Made by a program: the position numbers and the translations under genes
In this document: positions 52,725 to 61,152 of the stretch, piece by piece
Position numbering within the stretch: the stretch's first letter is position 1
How the letters are laid out: the number at the start of each line of letters is the position of its first letter
From: Flectobacillus longus
GTDB taxonomy: Bacteria; Bacteroidota; Bacteroidia; Cytophagales; Spirosomataceae
Direction: 5' to 3'
DNA: 64,000 nucleotides
Assembly: GCF_030056705.1 (NCBI RefSeq)
Contig: NZ_JASHIC010000030.1
Span: forward strand, 40,625-104,624
Notes under the pieces: generated by a model
Told to the model about the DNA's origin: nothing
Databases searched by the model: none
Seen by the model: only the letters and a program-made list of their open reading frames with translations

Positions 52725-54950
52725 TTACACATTCCACCAATAGGTCATTTTCAAGACGATTGCTCGGTCTTTTATGCCGAAAGAGTTCGGAACGTAATTG
52801 TCGGTGTACACCAGGAAAATGTCCGATGCAGGTTTGTAGCGCCATTGAATACGGGTATTGAGGTTTACATTTTTTTGTTGTTCGTTGTATTGAAAATATG
52901 TTGTCCAGTACAAATTATTGGTAAACGTAATATCTACTTTTGAACGAATCAAGAAAAATTTTTCTGATTGTTTAGATATAACATCGCTGGCACTATTAGC
53001 GACTGATACATTACGGATATCATTATAATCTGCTCCTACCGAAAAGCTTACATAGGGCTGAAAACGATAGCCCACTAACCCCGTAATTCCTACACGTGTT
53101 CCATCGCCATAATAACCTCCCACACGAGTAGACAAAGTGTATGTCAAAAGCCTTTTGGAAGTCGAAACATAATCAAATCCTGCCGAATTCCACGAATGTT
53201 CGCTTTGATTAGCCACATAATACTCCGATGTATATGGATTGAGTGGATTAAATTTGAATTGCAGTTTTACATAGTCTTTAGCAGTCCAAAGAGTTAAGGC
53301 GCTTCTATTTTTCATCTGAATAGCATAGGCAAATATATTGGTATAGTCTGTACGTTCGCTTTTTGTATTCCAATAATTAACAGATTCTACAGACGGACCG
53401 TGCACAAAAACTTTACTGTTTGGACTTTTGGGATATAGCAAATGGGTTATAGCTGGGTCTATTTTGAAATACCCTAAGCGAGGTACATATCCAACTTCAG
53501 CGTTATAATTTTTGCCTACATATTCGTGTTGCCACTGCAAAACCCAATGAGTGCCATTATGCATTAGATTAAGGGCCTGTACAAAATCATCTCCTGTAGT
53601 TGGATTACTTACAGTTTTAGGGGTGAAAGATTTAAGCAGTAATAATTTCCCTGTCCACAAGTTGCTTGGAGAGGCCAAATTGTATTCAAATCCAAGATTA
53701 CGGTTGTATTTGGAATAACCTACGTTTTTATTTTCATCAAAATTAAGTGCTTCTTTATTCAAAAACATCAGGCCAATATTAGACCTTGAAAATATCTTTT
53801 GTTGGAGCACCAATGTCGAAAAATTTTGAGTGGGTTTTCCGAGTCCACTATTAGGATCTGTTTGCATGTCCATCAAACCAATACGCAAATTGTTATTGAT
53901 TTTTCCACTCAAACGAGCCCCAAATTGAATAGGTGAGCCTAGACCGATTCGACGTGAGAAAAATGGTCGAATATTTTTGAAGCCAAAATTGTTGAACAAA
54001 TCAGAATTTTCTAGAAAAAACTGCCTCCTTTCAGGAAAGAATAATTCAAAACGATCAAGATTTGTGACTTGTTGGTCAACATCTACCTGTGAAAAGTCAG
54101 GGTTTACTGTCAAGTCTAAATTCAAAGCCGAAGACACCGCTATTTTGGCATCTACTCCAACGTCCTTTCTGATAGATGCATCAGTGCCTTTGGCGTAGTC
54201 TTTATTGACTCCCGTCAAAGCGTACGGAATAATCGAGAAATTGTTTTTGGGTGTTGGCGGTGGTGTATCCCATACTAATGACCCCGTATATGCCAAGGTA
54301 ATACTAAAGAACTGTTTGGGAATTCTGGCCCAAGATGATTTTTCATTCGATTTTAAATCTAGGCGACTAAAATTCATGCCCCAACGAGTTTCTCCAGCCT
54401 TATAACGGAGCGTTTTGAAAGGGATAGCAGCTTCTAAAACCCAATAATCGCCCATATACTTCGTAGCCGAGTACCATTTGTTATCCCAGTTGGCATTGAG
54501 ATTAGTACCCTCTGAGATAATACCATCAAACTGTGCACCAGCAGCGTTGGTACCAAATACAAAACCATTGGTTAGGTCATTGAAAGGCTCTAAAATCAAC
54601 CAAAGGTTATCGTTGTTGCCAAAGTTAAAATCTCGTTTTAGTGACTCTACGATATAAGATTTGTCTTTGATTGACTCATGACAAATAGCGGCCACGTACA
54701 AAAAATGCTCATCGTAAGTAAAACGAAAATCAGTTTTACCCTTGGCTTTGGCCGTATCAGTAGGTGTAATCATCCAAAAATCACCTCCCAACTGAGTATC
54801 TTGCCAAGCGGGGTCTTCAAGATTGCCATCTATATGTATTTTGCCTGTAGCAGGTTTAATATGATATTGTGTCGACTCGTTGATTTTTTGTGCTTGAGAC
54901 GATATAATGTTGATAAAAAAAATAGAAAGAAGTAGTAAAGTTTTCTTCAC
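52725..54950 (-). CDS. DUF5916 outer-membrane beta-barrel protein with CBM9-like N-terminal domain
   Basis: A 741-residue exported protein. After a signal peptide (SSQAQ end) residues 25-210 form a CBM9-like domain (GKIHIDGNLEDPAWQDTQ, FRFTYDEHFLYVAAICHES). The rest alternates short beta-strands and ends in an aromatic-rich terminus, as outer-membrane barrels do; the central LTVNPDFSQVDVDQQVTNLDRFELFFPERRQFFLEN segment is the hallmark of DUF5916. Family function is unknown. It is divergent from an amino-acid permease. Confidence 0.88.
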   Translation of the reverse strand: MKKTLLLLSIFFINIISSQAQKINESTQYHIKPATGKIHIDGNLEDPAWQDTQLGGDFWMITPTDTAKAKGKTDFRFTYDEHFLYVAAICHESIKDKSYIVESLKRDFNFGNNDNLWLILEPFNDLTNGFVFGTNAAGAQFDGIISEGTNLNANWDNKWYSATKYMGDYWVLEAAIPFKTLRYKAGETRWGMNFSRLDLKSNEKSSWARIPKQFFSITLAYTGSLVWDTPPPTPKNNFSIIPYALTGVNKDYAKGTDASIRKDVGVDAKIAVSSALNLDLTVNPDFSQVDVDQQVTNLDRFELFFPERRQFFLENSDLFNNFGFKNIRPFFSRRIGLGSPIQFGARLSGKINNNLRIGLMDMQTDPNSGLGKPTQNFSTLVLQQKIFSRSNIGLMFLNKEALNFDENKNVGYSKYNRNLGFEYNLASPSNLWTGKLLLLKSFTPKTVSNPTTGDDFVQALNLMHNGTHWVLQWQHEYVGKNYNAEVGYVPRLGYFKIDPAITHLLYPKSPNSKVFVHGPSVESVNYWNTKSERTDYTNIFAYAIQMKNRSALTLWTAKDYVKLQFKFNPLNPYTSEYYVANQSEHSWNSAGFDYVSTSKRLLTYTLSTRVGGYYGDGTRVGITGLVGYRFQPYVSFSVGADYNDIRNVSVANSASDVISKQSEKFFLIRSKVDITFTNNLYWTTYFQYNEQQKNVNLNTRIQWRYKPASDIFLVYTDNYVPNSFGIKDRAIVLKMTYWWNV

Positions 54951-55421
54951 AGTTTGGCTATTGTTAAGTGTTAAGGTAATCCATCAAAGGTAAAATATTT
55001 ACTTGGAATAAAACGATACTTATGTGATGCTCTGTGAGGTAATTACTCACAGCGTAAGTACTCAGTATGACTTTAAAATTTTTATAGTTACCACTACTTA
55101 TTTATGAGTAATTCTTCGCTTATCCAGTATTTACAAAGCAAAATTACTTAGTTAGAACCTCAAAATTAATGCAGTATATTTGATTTATACCCAAATTTGA
55201 GGTGTAGTTTTTACCATTCAATCATTCGGTTTTAGAAAGCTTAGTAAAGAGCTTCTTCGTGACTCTGTAGGTTGATAGAATTTGGAACTAAAAGGCTTAT
55301 TGACTAATTTGTAGAAACTTGTCTTTTCGAAAAACAGTCAGAAGTATTATTTTTTGAAAAATCAAAAACCTTTTTTCACAAAAAATAAAAGTCTTATCCT
55401 CTTCATACCCCAAACCACACT
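54951..55421. other. 471-base divergent gap
   Basis: No gene seen. On the minus strand TACCTTTG (54985-54992) is a good -7 box for the DUF5916 gene, about 35 bases from its start. On the plus strand TATATTTG (55175-55182) fits the -7 box and could serve the permease with a long leader. The rest is AT-rich with no strong hairpin. Confidence 0.45.
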
Positions 55422-56834
55422 ATGCAAAATTCTTCCGACAATCAAGGAAAATTAGTTCGTTCGATTGGATTAACCTCCGCTATTGTACTTGTAATCAGCT
55501 CTGTAATAGGCACTGGAGTATTCAAAAAAATTGCCCCAATGTCGGCCGAATTACAATCGCCAGGATTGGTACTCACAGCATGGTTAGTTGCGGGATTAAT
55601 TAGTTTGGCAGGTACCCTCAGCAATGCCGAAGTAGCCAGTATGTTGGCCGATTCGGGAGGAGATTTTGTATATTATCGTAAAATCTACAATCGCTTTTTT
55701 GCCTTTTTATTTGGTTGGACCAACTTTGCTGTGATTCGTACAGCCTCAATTGCATCCATTGCGTATGTGTTTGCTCAATCTTTGAATAGCCTCATTCCTA
55801 TTCCTAACTCATCGCCCGAAATGAGTGAAATGAGTTTTCTTGGATTACACTTTCTCGATAATTTAGGTATCAAACTTGTCGCCATTGCCCTAATAGTATT
55901 TCTAACGTTCTTTAATACTAGAGGTTTAAAACTGGGCGAAAAACTCAGTAATACCCTCGTAACGCTGATGATTATTGTGATGCTTGGTATTATTGTTTTG
56001 GGGCTTACTTCGAGCGTAGGAAACTGGGAATATCTCAAACAAAATAGCGTCAAATTCAATCCTGAAGAAATGCAAGGAGGCACCTTATTCAAAGCTCTGG
56101 CATTGGCATGTCTTAGTGCATTCTGGGGATATGAAGGTTGGAATAGCGTAGGATACATTGGTGGTGAAATCAAAAACCCTCAAAGAAACCTTCCTTTGGC
56201 ACTTACTATTGGGATGATTATCATTATTGCAATGTATATGATGATGAACTTTGTGTACTTGTATATTTTACCGATTGATGAGTTTATCAAAATCCATGAA
56301 ACCAAAAATGGTATTGGCGCAGTAGCAGTGGTTACGCATTTTCTTGGCTCATGGGGAGGCGTCTTGATTTCATGTTTGATTTTGGTAACTACTTTCAATT
56401 GCACTAGTAGCACTATTTTGTTGGCTTCACGTCTTTTTTATGCGATGGCGCACGAAAAAATGTTCTTTAAACATGTAGACTATATTCATCCAAAATATAA
56501 TACTCCTTCAAAAGCATTGGCTTTACAGGCAGTTTGGGCGTCATTATTGGTACTTTCGGGAACATTTGATCAACTTACGGATATGCTGATTTTTGCAGCC
56601 TTTATTTTTTATGGTGCTACAACGTTTGGGGTTTTTATTTTACGTAAAAAAATGCCCGATGCACCACGTCCGTACAAGGTAATCGCCTATCCATTTGTAC
56701 CAGCAATCTTTATACTTTTTTGTATTGTACTTTTGGTAAATACCTTAATAGAGCGCCCAAGCGAAGCCTTAATTGGGCTAGGGCTCATGGCTACGGGTTT
56801 GCCATTTTATTTCTATTGGAAAAAGGAAAGTTAA
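55422..56834 (+). CDS. APC family amino-acid permease
   Basis: A 470-residue amino-acid/polyamine/organocation transporter with twelve predicted helices. IVLVISSVIGTGVFKKIAP is the helix 1 GxG substrate loop, and CLSAFWGYEGWNSVGYIGGEIKNPQRNLP is the helix 6 region. The group resembles the L-type amino-acid exchangers. Substrate unknown. The N-terminal tail is short (about 18 residues) and cytoplasmic. It converges on the HAD phosphatase gene. Confidence 0.92.
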   Translation: MQNSSDNQGKLVRSIGLTSAIVLVISSVIGTGVFKKIAPMSAELQSPGLVLTAWLVAGLISLAGTLSNAEVASMLADSGGDFVYYRKIYNRFFAFLFGWTNFAVIRTASIASIAYVFAQSLNSLIPIPNSSPEMSEMSFLGLHFLDNLGIKLVAIALIVFLTFFNTRGLKLGEKLSNTLVTLMIIVMLGIIVLGLTSSVGNWEYLKQNSVKFNPEEMQGGTLFKALALACLSAFWGYEGWNSVGYIGGEIKNPQRNLPLALTIGMIIIIAMYMMMNFVYLYILPIDEFIKIHETKNGIGAVAVVTHFLGSWGGVLISCLILVTTFNCTSSTILLASRLFYAMAHEKMFFKHVDYIHPKYNTPSKALALQAVWASLLVLSGTFDQLTDMLIFAAFIFYGATTFGVFILRKKMPDAPRPYKVIAYPFVPAIFILFCIVLLVNTLIERPSEALIGLGLMATGLPFYFYWKKES

Positions 56835-56864
56835 TTTGAAGATTTGGAAATTTGAAGATTTGGA
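56833..56864. repeat. Exact 16-bp tandem duplication AATTTGAAGATTTGGA
   Basis: Two exact copies start at the permease stop codon. Inverse copies (with one mismatch) are at 57127-57142 and 57163-57173, so the gap is bounded by an inverted pair. See also 15652-15694. Confidence 0.75.
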
Positions 56865-56912
56865 AATGGAATTAATGATGGGATAGTTTGAAAGAGTTGC
56901 CCCGCTCAAAAT

Positions 56913-56930
56913 GGCAACCGCAAGGGTTGC
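56913..56930. repeat. GCAACCGCAAGGGTTGC palindrome, copy 3 (convergent gap)
   Basis: GGCAACCGCAAGGGTTGC; the third occurrence of the element seen at 10320 and 33924, again between convergent genes. Confidence 0.7.
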
Positions 56931-56969
56931 GACTATAATAATTTTATTTCAATGGCTACAACCTTCTAC

Positions 56970-57018
56970 GTATTAAAAACAGGCGGTAAAACTTCGTTTT
57001 ACCGCCTGTTTTTAATAC
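56970..57018. terminator. Bidirectional terminator, 23-bp arms
   Basis: Perfect arms 56970-56992 and 56996-57018 with a 3-nt loop. The outer bases are A-rich on the left and T-rich on the right. It serves both the permease and the HAD gene, which converge here. A second small hairpin TGGGTGAAT/ATTCACCCA follows at 57041-57060. Confidence 0.92.
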
Positions 57019-57179
57019 ATCTATTTCAACATTTTCGTCATGGGTGAATAAATTCACCCACTAAGTGGAATTGTTGGTCAAGAACTGGTTATGCTATTAA
57101 CTTTAACCCTATCCAATTATTAGATTTTCAAATTTCTAAATCGTCTAATTCTCCAATCATAGAATCTTCAAATCAAAAA

Positions 57180-57845
57180 TTATTCCACCCCCAACAACTC
57201 TACCAACGTATCGTAGTTAATTGTAGTAAAATCTGGTACTTGTAAGTGCGTATGCGCCAACTCCTCAGCTGTATGTGAGGTTGTGATACCGATTACTTTC
57301 ATTCCTGCACTCAAACCAGCTTGGATTCCTTGCATAGCGTCTTCGGCTACTACACAATGTTCAATTGGGACACCTAATTTTTCGGCTGCTTTCAAATAAA
57401 TATCTGGTGCTGGTTTACCATTTTTTACCATAGAAGCATCTACAATTTCATCAAAATAATGGCGAATACCTGCATTGTCCAAAGTAAAATCAACATTGGC
57501 TGGCGGAGCAGAAGTACCAACTGCCAATTTTACGCCTTTGGCTTTCAATGATTCCAAAAGCTCTACCAAACCATTGGCTGGCTTGATATGTGGTAAATAA
57601 ATTGAGCGATAAATCACTTCTTTCTCTTCATTTAGTGCGTGCGCCAATTCTGGTTCTACTTCACGTTTGAAGAAATAATTCATGGTATCTTGCGCATTTT
57701 TACCATTCAAGTTTTGAAAAAACTCCTCACGATTTAAAGGAATGTTTTTATCGGCACAAAACTCTAACCATGCTGTTACATGAAACTCAAGGTTATCTAC
57801 TAAAACCCCGTCCATGTCAAAAATAAATGCAATTTGTGTACTCAT
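57180..57845 (-). CDS. HAD superfamily phosphatase/phosphoglucomutase-like
   Basis: A 221-residue HAD hydrolase of the beta-phosphoglucomutase-like subgroup. Motif I is FDMDGVLVDN (nucleophile Asp10), motif II VGTSAP, motif III Lys in NGKPAPDIYLKAA and motif IV VVAEDAMQGIQAG. A helical cap lies between motifs I and II. Substrate could be a sugar phosphate; no mutase-specific feature allows a firm choice. It follows the Cys/Met PLP enzyme by 91 bp on the same strand. Confidence 0.9.
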   Translation of the reverse strand: MSTQIAFIFDMDGVLVDNLEFHVTAWLEFCADKNIPLNREEFFQNLNGKNAQDTMNYFFKREVEPELAHALNEEKEVIYRSIYLPHIKPANGLVELLESLKAKGVKLAVGTSAPPANVDFTLDNAGIRHYFDEIVDASMVKNGKPAPDIYLKAAEKLGVPIEHCVVAEDAMQGIQAGLSAGMKVIGITTSHTAEELAHTHLQVPDFTTINYDTLVELLGVE

Positions 57846-57936
57846 ACGATATTGGGATATGTTTGTCGTAGCAAAGCATTATCCATTATTGAAAAAATAG
57901 TTTTTTAAGTGAACGGTAGATAAGAGACTAAAATAT

Positions 57937-59106
57937 CTACGACATCGCCTCTAGGGCTTGGTTCAAATCCTCTTGAAGCTCTTCTACACTTTCCAAGCCA
58001 ATATACAATCGCACCATACGGTGTTCCTCATTGTTTGAATCATAATTTTCAGGACGAATACCTGCTGCCTTGGGCATCACTAAAGATTCATGTCCGCCCC
58101 AGCTTACCGCTAATAAAAAATGCTTGAGTCCTGTAGCAAATTGCTCAATTTGCTCATACGATACTGGTGGTAGCACAATAGTTAGCAACCCACAAGCGCC
58201 CGTCATTTGTTTACGTGCCAATTCATACTGAGGAAAATCGGTATCGAAAGGAAATATCACTTTTTCGATTTTCGGATGATTTTTCAGGAAAGGCAACAAA
58301 GCCATCGTACTTTCAGTAATGTGTTTCAAGCGGATAGGCAAAGTTCGTAAGCCACGCAACAAAAGCCAAGCATTAAATGGCGAAAGACTCGTTCCTGAAT
58401 TGGAAAGTTCTGAATCAAATATCTTTTTCAACCGAGCTTTCGAACCAGTAATCACTCCTGCTACAGTATCCGAATGTCCTGAAATATACTTCGTTGCCGA
58501 ATGCAAACACAAGTCGATACCATAAGCATGTGGATTCTGAAAAAGCGGTGTACAATAGCTATTGTCTATTATAGTAGTAATGCCTCTGGCACGGGCAAAG
58601 TTCCCTACCGCTTCCAAATCCTGCAACTCAAAACTAAATGAATTAGGGGATTCTAGATAAATTAAAGTCGTATTTTCCTGTAAAGCCTCCTCAAAATTAC
58701 GAATATCTTTTCCGTCGATATAAGTGTGTGTCACATTGAATTTTGGCAATACAACTTCAAACATATTTCGAGCCCACGAATAAGGTTGTCGGACAGAAAT
58801 AATATGGTCGCCAGCTTTTACATTCGCCAAAATCGAACAAAAAATAGCCGAACTTCCCGAATTAGTCACAAGGGCATCTTCAGCACCTTGTAAAGCCGCC
58901 AATTTTAGCCTAAGCATATCCACCGTTGGATTTTTGGCTTTGGTATAAATATAATCGCCAGCGTATTCATCCTCAAAAGTAGAACGCATACTAGCAAAAT
59001 CCTTAAATGCGAAATTGGAGGTTTGCATAATTGGCGGAGCCACTGCCTGAAAATACAAGTCACGCTCCTCGCCAAGTTGGTTGATGATTAAAGAAATGTC
59101 TTCCAT
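57937..59106 (-). CDS. Cys/Met metabolism PLP-dependent enzyme (cystathionine gamma-synthase/lyase family)
   Basis: A 389-residue fold-type I PLP enzyme of the trans-sulfuration family. The PLP-lysine segment is LHSATKYISGHSDTVAGVI, the Asp segment is IDNSYCTPLFQNP and YTKAKNPTVDMLRLKLAALQG matches the N-terminal substrate loop (usually YSR-x-NPT). Members carry out cystathionine synthesis or cleavage or methionine gamma-lysis. Here the loop reads YTKAKNPT, so the usual Tyr is kept and the Arg is replaced by Lys; the reaction is left open. It is flanked by two amino-acid permeases. Confidence 0.85.
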   Translation of the reverse strand: MEDISLIINQLGEERDLYFQAVAPPIMQTSNFAFKDFASMRSTFEDEYAGDYIYTKAKNPTVDMLRLKLAALQGAEDALVTNSGSSAIFCSILANVKAGDHIISVRQPYSWARNMFEVVLPKFNVTHTYIDGKDIRNFEEALQENTTLIYLESPNSFSFELQDLEAVGNFARARGITTIIDNSYCTPLFQNPHAYGIDLCLHSATKYISGHSDTVAGVITGSKARLKKIFDSELSNSGTSLSPFNAWLLLRGLRTLPIRLKHITESTMALLPFLKNHPKIEKVIFPFDTDFPQYELARKQMTGACGLLTIVLPPVSYEQIEQFATGLKHFLLAVSWGGHESLVMPKAAGIRPENYDSNNEEHRMVRLYIGLESVEELQEDLNQALEAMS

Positions 59107-59121
59107 AAGTTTTGTTTTTGA

Positions 59122-59159
59122 GGGGTTAGGGGTTAGGGGTTAGGGGTTAGGGGTTAGGG
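59122..59159. repeat. Five telomere-like GGGGTTA units
   Basis: (GGGGTTA) repeated five times plus GGG, just upstream of the PLP enzyme's start. Runs of four G make a G-quadruplex possible on the + strand. Confidence 0.9.
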
Positions 59160-59200
59160 AATATCTCAAATTTTCATAATAACTTTACTATTTGCCTCAA

Positions 59201-59320
59201 CTTTTTCCCTTTTTCCCTTTTTCCCTTTTTCCCTTTTTCCCTTTTTCCCTTTTTCCCTTTTTCCCTTTTTCCCTTTTTCCCTTTTTCCCTTTTTCCCTTT
59301 TTCCCTTTTTCCCTTTTTCC
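59201..59320. repeat. Fifteen head-to-tail 8-bp units CTTTTTCC
   Basis: A perfect 120-base array of CTTTTTCC. Its last base is the first base of the permease gene's complementary stop codon, so it touches the end of that gene. On the coding strand it reads GGAAAAAG. Confidence 0.95.
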
Positions 59321-60663
59321 TATATCTTCAAATTATCCATTGCTTTTTTTAGAATGTAATACAGTGGCAAGCCCCCTAAAAATAAGCCGATGGCTGTTGG
59401 TAAATTCTCCTTATTTTCTACTAATGAACTTATGGCAACTACGGTGTAGACTACAATGAAAATAACTGGAAAAAGAACTTTGCCAAAACCAATCGTATAG
59501 GTTTCACCTAGTATCTCTTTGCTCTTTTTTCGAAGTAAAAAAATCGTTGCGGCCGAGGTTATCATACCTACAGAGTCGCAAAACATCACATAGTTTAATA
59601 ACTCTTTAAAGGAATCCGCAAAGAATAAAAAGAGCACCAAAAACGAAGCAAAGACACTGAGAGCAAACTCCTGTACTTGTGATTTATCGTTTTGTTTTTT
59701 GAAAACCTGTGGCAAAACGCCATCTTCTGCCATCGCAAAATATACCCTTGGATTGGTCAGCATAGCAGAGTTCACAAAAGTCAAAACCGAAATAAACAAT
59801 AGCACAGAGGTAAACTTGAACCCAATTTCACCAAAGAAAACCTTTGCCAAATCAGCCGTAAGTGATTTGGATTGCGCTATACCTTCGATTCCTAAAACTT
59901 TGTAATAAGCAAAGTTGATGGCCAAATATAAAAACATCACTAAGCTACAACCAATAAAAATTCCTTTGGGGGTATTGCGTACAGGATTCTCGATATCAGT
60001 ACCAAAGTTGATGGTTTGTTGATAACCTCCGTAAGTAAAAAATATCGGAATAAAACTTACTGCCAATGCCTTGAGGTAGTCTGTAAATTGCCACGATTCT
60101 TGCGCAATGGCAAAATTGGTATGACTCACTGGCGAAGGATGTCCTGCAAAAATAGTCAGAATCAACAAAGCCATAAGTACCATTTTGATCATCGATAATA
60201 GATTTTGGGTTTGTGCCGAAAGTCTAATACCTACAAAATTGATGATATACAAAATGACAATCGTTGAAATTGAGGTAATTTTGATACCCAGCGGATTCTG
60301 AAGTGATGCTGGCATAATGATAGGATTGATATACTCTGCACCCACAATTGCCACAATAGAAGTGGCTCCTGCATTAGATATTACCAACATCCAATTGACC
60401 ATAAACGCAAAAGCTGGATGATAGCAGTACGAAAATATTTTGTAGAAACCGCCTTTTACGGCATATCTCGACCCAATTTCAGCATAAGTAAGTCCACCCA
60501 AAAAACTTACCACACCCCCTAATATCCAAGCTAAGAAAAAAATGGAGGGACTTTGTGCAGACTTGGCTACTTCGACTGGATTACGAAAAATTCCCATTCC
60601 GATGATGAGACTGACCACAAGCATAGTGGTGTCAAACAGATTTAGTTTATTCTTTGCAGACAT
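59320..60663 (-). CDS. APC family amino-acid permease (LAT-like)
   Basis: A 447-residue amino-acid/polyamine/organocation transporter with twelve predicted helices. VSLIIGMGIFRNPVEVAKSA is the helix 1 substrate loop and FFTYGGYQQTINFGTDIENPVRNTPKG the helix 6 region. It is distinct from the permease at 55422 and more like the L-type exchangers of Bacteroidota. The stop codon is directly followed (downstream) by the 8-bp repeat array. The next gene downstream on the strand is the Cys/Met PLP enzyme, so a thiol or methionine-type amino acid is a possible cargo (inference). Confidence 0.92.
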   Translation of the reverse strand: MSAKNKLNLFDTTMLVVSLIIGMGIFRNPVEVAKSAQSPSIFFLAWILGGVVSFLGGLTYAEIGSRYAVKGGFYKIFSYCYHPAFAFMVNWMLVISNAGATSIVAIVGAEYINPIIMPASLQNPLGIKITSISTIVILYIINFVGIRLSAQTQNLLSMIKMVLMALLILTIFAGHPSPVSHTNFAIAQESWQFTDYLKALAVSFIPIFFTYGGYQQTINFGTDIENPVRNTPKGIFIGCSLVMFLYLAINFAYYKVLGIEGIAQSKSLTADLAKVFFGEIGFKFTSVLLFISVLTFVNSAMLTNPRVYFAMAEDGVLPQVFKKQNDKSQVQEFALSVFASFLVLFLFFADSFKELLNYVMFCDSVGMITSAATIFLLRKKSKEILGETYTIGFGKVLFPVIFIVVYTVVAISSLVENKENLPTAIGLFLGGLPLYYILKKAMDNLKI

Positions 60664-61152
60664 AGTTTGAGGATGAGCGTACGACGAGTACTTGAGTTAA
60701 TTTAGTTTAGCTTTAGGTGAAAAGTAACAAGTTTTATCGTACTTAAAATACCAAAAAGTAAGACCTTCTTATCTATTTAAAGTATCGACTGATTGTTTTT
60801 TACACATGAAAAAGAAATTTACTAAATTCTCATCAAAAAGAGAATAGTCCAAAAGTTGAGTAAATAGTCTATATAACTTAAACACAAGCATATTTTTCAT
60901 AATTAACTAAAAAACAAACACTTACTTATCAATCCATCTTTATAAACTTTTGAAAAGATAGGATTTTTCTGAGTTAGTACCCTACAGTACCCTCCAAAAA
61001 CCCTTATATTGTTTGTATTAATGTAAGATGTTTTATATTTTCAAAAGCTCATTAGTAGCTAACCTAAATCATAAACTATATCTCGGTTGCCTAAGTGCGA
61101 CGAGTGTTGAACAAGTCTTGGATATTACTCCAACGCCAAAACAACTACTGAC
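60664..61152. other. 489-base divergent gap before corA
   Basis: AT-rich with no gene seen. AGTACCCT occurs twice at 60976-60983 and 60986-60993, ten bases (one helical turn) apart. No exact -7 box was found on either strand. Confidence 0.4.

Noticed and set aside
59201..59320. CRISPR array
   Set aside because: The units are 8 bp and contiguous, with no spacers and no cas genes nearby.
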